This document shows positions 61,194-64,000 of a stretch of 64,000 nt of DNA, in pieces; position 1 is the first letter of the stretch; every line of letters starts with the position of its first letter. Under the pieces are notes generated by a model that was not told the origin of the DNA, did no database searches, and worked only from the letters and a program-made list of their open reading frames with translations. A program made the translations under genes and the position numbers. The DNA is taken from the NCBI RefSeq assembly GCF_035594125.1, contig NC_087161.1:8961001-9025000 (forward strand). The letters are read 5' to 3'. This DNA is from Scylla paramamosain (Eukaryota; Arthropoda; Malacostraca; Decapoda; Portunidae).

Positions 61194-64000
61194 TGGAGGA
61201 GGCACTAGGCACCTATCAAAACGATAATTACTTCCAGTGAGGTCTAAAGAACTAGATCAGAGGGTGCTGTGAACTTATCATTAAACCCAGATGTGAACTC
61301 ACTGAAGGAAGAGAGTTGTCTAAAGACAACTCTCTTCCTTCACACAAAACTACAAACACCTAATTACACACACACCTTTCACTCAAATTTCAAAATTATC
61401 ATGGCGACTCCTACACCAGCCTCGGAGTCCCCATCTGATGAGGGGGCTACAAATGTCCCCAGGTAGGACTGTTCTTCTGGTATCGATCATAGGTATCTTG
61501 ACACTCCTCTCAACTTTTTCTTCATTAAGTTCTGCAGCATTCGCGGTCTTAGATCTAATTTTCAATCTGTAGAATACCAGCTCTCCTTTATTAGATCTCA
61601 TTTTCTTTTCCTCACTGAAACAGGTGTCTGAAGCAACTGACAGTAGTCCTCATTTTCAGTCCAAAGCTGAATGTTGCGTTTATGTGCGCAACGACTTAAC
61701 CTGCTCTCGTGCCCACGCTCTTGAATCTTCCAAGTTTTCCACTATCTGGTTACGACTACAGAGTTACTCCCAAGCTAAATTTACCTGTGTTGTATACTGT
61801 ACGTCTCACCTAACTCCTCTGACTATAAGAAATTCTTTGAATGTGTGGAGCACATTCTGACTCTCTTCGCTTTTGTGGAGATCTCCATTCTTGGAGACTT
61901 CAATGCTCACCACCAGCTTATGGCTTTTCTCTCCCTTTACTGATAATCTTGATGAACTAGTCTTCAGCTTTGCTATCCTCCACGACCTAGAGCAATTGGT
62001 GCAGCACCCTAATCGTATTCCTAACCATCTTGGAGATACGGCCAACATTTTTGACCTCTTCCTAACCTCTAATCCTTCTCCTTATGCTGTTACCCTCTCT
62101 TCTCCGCTGGGCTCCTCCGATCACAATCTCATATCATGTTCTATGGCTCCAATCCCTCCTCAGGATCCCCCTAAGCGGAAGTGCCTTTGGCGTTTTACCT
62201 CTGCTAATTGAAGGGACCTGAGTAGGTATTTTGCTGATTATCCATGGAATGACTACTGCTTCCGTGTCAGAGACCCGTCTCTGTGTGACGAAGGCATAAT
62301 AGAGGTGATGGTGTCTGGCATGGAGGCGTACATTCTTCATTCTTTTTCTCGATCTAAACCTTCCAGATCTTGTTTTAACACAGCCGGTTCTCGTGCTATA
62401 CATGATAGAGAGGTAGCCCACAAAAGGTACTTGAGCTTTCCATCACCAGGATCTCATGCATTTTTTTTTTTTCTGTCCGGGACTATGCCAAGTCTGTTCT
62501 CCAACTTGCAAAAAACTTTTCAAAAAATCTCTCAAGATCTAACTCCTCTCGCGACTTCTGGCACAAAGCAAAAAAAAAAAAAAAAAAAAAAAAACCATCT
62601 CCAATAAATTTGCTTATTCTTTTCCCTTCTTTATTTCAACCAGGTGGCATCACTGCGATCACATCTATCTCCAAAGCTGAATTCTTCGCTCAAACCTTTG
62701 CTAAAAACTCTACTATTGACGATTCAGGGACTGTTCCTTCCTCTCCTCCACCCTCTGACTACTTCATACTACCTATTAAAATTCTTCGAAATGATGTTTC
62801 CCATACCCTCGCTGGCCTAAACCCTCGGAAGGCTTATGGATCTGATGGAGTCCCTCCTATTGCTCTCCGAAACTACGCCTCCGTGCTTGCATTTTGTCTA
62901 GTCAAACTATTTCAACTCTGTCTGTCAACATCTACCTTTCCTTCTTGCTGGAAGTTTGCCTACATTCATCCTGTTCCTTAAAATGGTGACCGTTCTAATC
63001 CCTCAACTGCCGTCCTATTGTTTTAATTTCCTGCTTATCTAAAGTTATTTTTTCAATCTATCCTCAACAGGAAGATTTTTTAACATCTATCACTTAACAA
63101 CCTTCTATCTGATCGACAGTACGGGGTTGCGTCAAGGCCGCGCTACTGGTGATCTTCTGACTTTTCTTATTGAGTCTTGGTCATTTATCTTTTAAGAGGC
63201 TTTGCTGAAACTTTTGTTCTTTCCTTAGACATATCAAGAGCTTTTGATAGAGTCTGGCTCAAAGCTTTGATTTCCAAACTAACCTCCTACGGTTTTATAT
63301 CCTTCTGTCTCTAAATGCATCTAAAGTTTCATTTCTGACCATTTTATTGCTACTGTAGTAAACGATCACTGCTCTTCTCCTAAATCTATTAACAGTGGTG
63401 TTCCTCAGGGGTCTGTCCTGTCACCCACTCTCTTCCTATTACTTATCAATGATCTTCTAAACCAAACTTCTTGTCCTATCCACTCCCACGCTGATAATAA
63501 CACCCTGTACTTTTCCACGTCTTTTCATAGACGTCTAAGCCTTCAAGAAGTAAACAGCTCATGCAGGGAAGCCACAGAACGTGTGACTTCTCATCTCTCT
63601 AAAATTTCTGATTGGGGCAGAGCAAACTTGGTTTTGTTCATTGCCTCAAAAACTCAAATTCTCCATCTATCAACTTGACACAACCTTCCAGACTAGTATC
63701 CCTTCTTCTTCGGCGACACAAAACTCTCCTCCTCTTTTACATCCTCGGTCTGTCCTTTTCTTATAATCTAAACTCGAAACTTCTCATCTCATCTCTAGCT
63801 AAAACAGCTTCCATGAAGTTAGGTGTTCTGAGATATCTCCGCCAGTTTTTCTCACCCCTTTCCCGTCCGCCACCCCCTTATCAGTCCATGTATGGAGTAT
63901 GTTTCACATGTCTTCGGGGTTCCACTCCCACAGCTCTTTTAGACAGGGTGGAATCAAAAGCTTTTCGTCTCATCAACTCCTCTACTCTAACTTCTCTAAC
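61194..64000 (+). mobile_element. Family L LINE (copy L8), runs off the window
   Basis: 5' UTR 61194-61400 (GGAGGCACTAGGCACCTATC), ATG 61401 ([15 protein letters not shown]) followed quickly by a stop (61465-61467), endonuclease 61500-62200 (GDFNAHHQL at about 61900; SSDHNLI near 62118), RT 62980-63500 and C-terminus to the edge. The polymerase box is HADN (63488-63499) rather than YADD. A-tracts (62570-62595), T-tracts and many indels. It inserted into the 5' part of the BEL gag fragment. Confidence 0.87.

Overview
The window looks like repeat-dominated nuclear DNA of an arthropod, most likely a decapod crustacean. This rests on very dense dinucleotide microsatellites, degenerate CCTAA (TTAGG-type) runs, and LINE, BEL/Pao, Ty3/gypsy and Mutator-like remnants of invertebrate type. 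The organism call is an inference. I found no convincing single-copy host gene, tRNA, rRNA, CRISPR array or bacterial operon. Nearly every long coding stretch belongs to a mobile element.

Layout. 1-3666: 5' part of a BEL/Pao element on the minus strand (LTR, primer site, Gag, an amber codon, then open Pol running off the window). 3667-9738: 3' part of a LINE (here 'family L') split by an integrase-less gypsy element (3790-8714, 5-bp target duplication). 9741-10480: RNase H remnant of another LINE. 10.7-11.2 kb: compound microsatellites. 12.9-16.1 kb: LINE remnants. 16.3-21.0 kb: a decayed copy of an unnamed Cys-rich gene family (here 'family Z'), split by a full-length L element. 22.6-24.7 kb: GC-rich jockey-like LINE on the minus strand. 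26.85-27.24 kb: a Z-element terminus. 28.9-29.5 kb: two LINE 3' ends in opposite orientation, joined by a perfect palindrome. 29.8-31.9 kb: Mutator-like DNA transposon. 33.3-41.8 kb: L element whose 5' UTR carries a young, nearly intact gypsy element. 42.5-45.3 kb: a Z element with an intron-containing gene, a dense heat-shock-element-like promoter array and similar ends. 46.6-48.8 kb: two LINE remnants. 49-53 kb: mostly featureless DNA with microsatellites. 53.2-64 kb: LINE 3' end, two head-to-tail L copies (minus), a decayed RTE-like LINE, a BEL-type gag fragment, and an L copy running off the right edge.

The most interesting items are: (1) a textbook -1 frameshift signal at the gag/pol overlap of the young gypsy element (U UUA AAC heptamer, 7-nt spacer, perfect 10-bp stem); (2) the Z family, an uncharacterised apparently mobile gene whose better copy has a 100-bp GT-AG intron and a 216-bp array of TTCnnGAA/GAAnnTTC units upstream; (3) the palindromic LINE junction at 29221-29292; (4) a Mutator-like element with TTTCCTACA-type subterminal repeats. 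Nesting gives a relative order: L and Z copies are old, both gypsy elements and the BEL element landed in L copies, and the second gypsy element is youngest (LTRs about 98% identical by eye).
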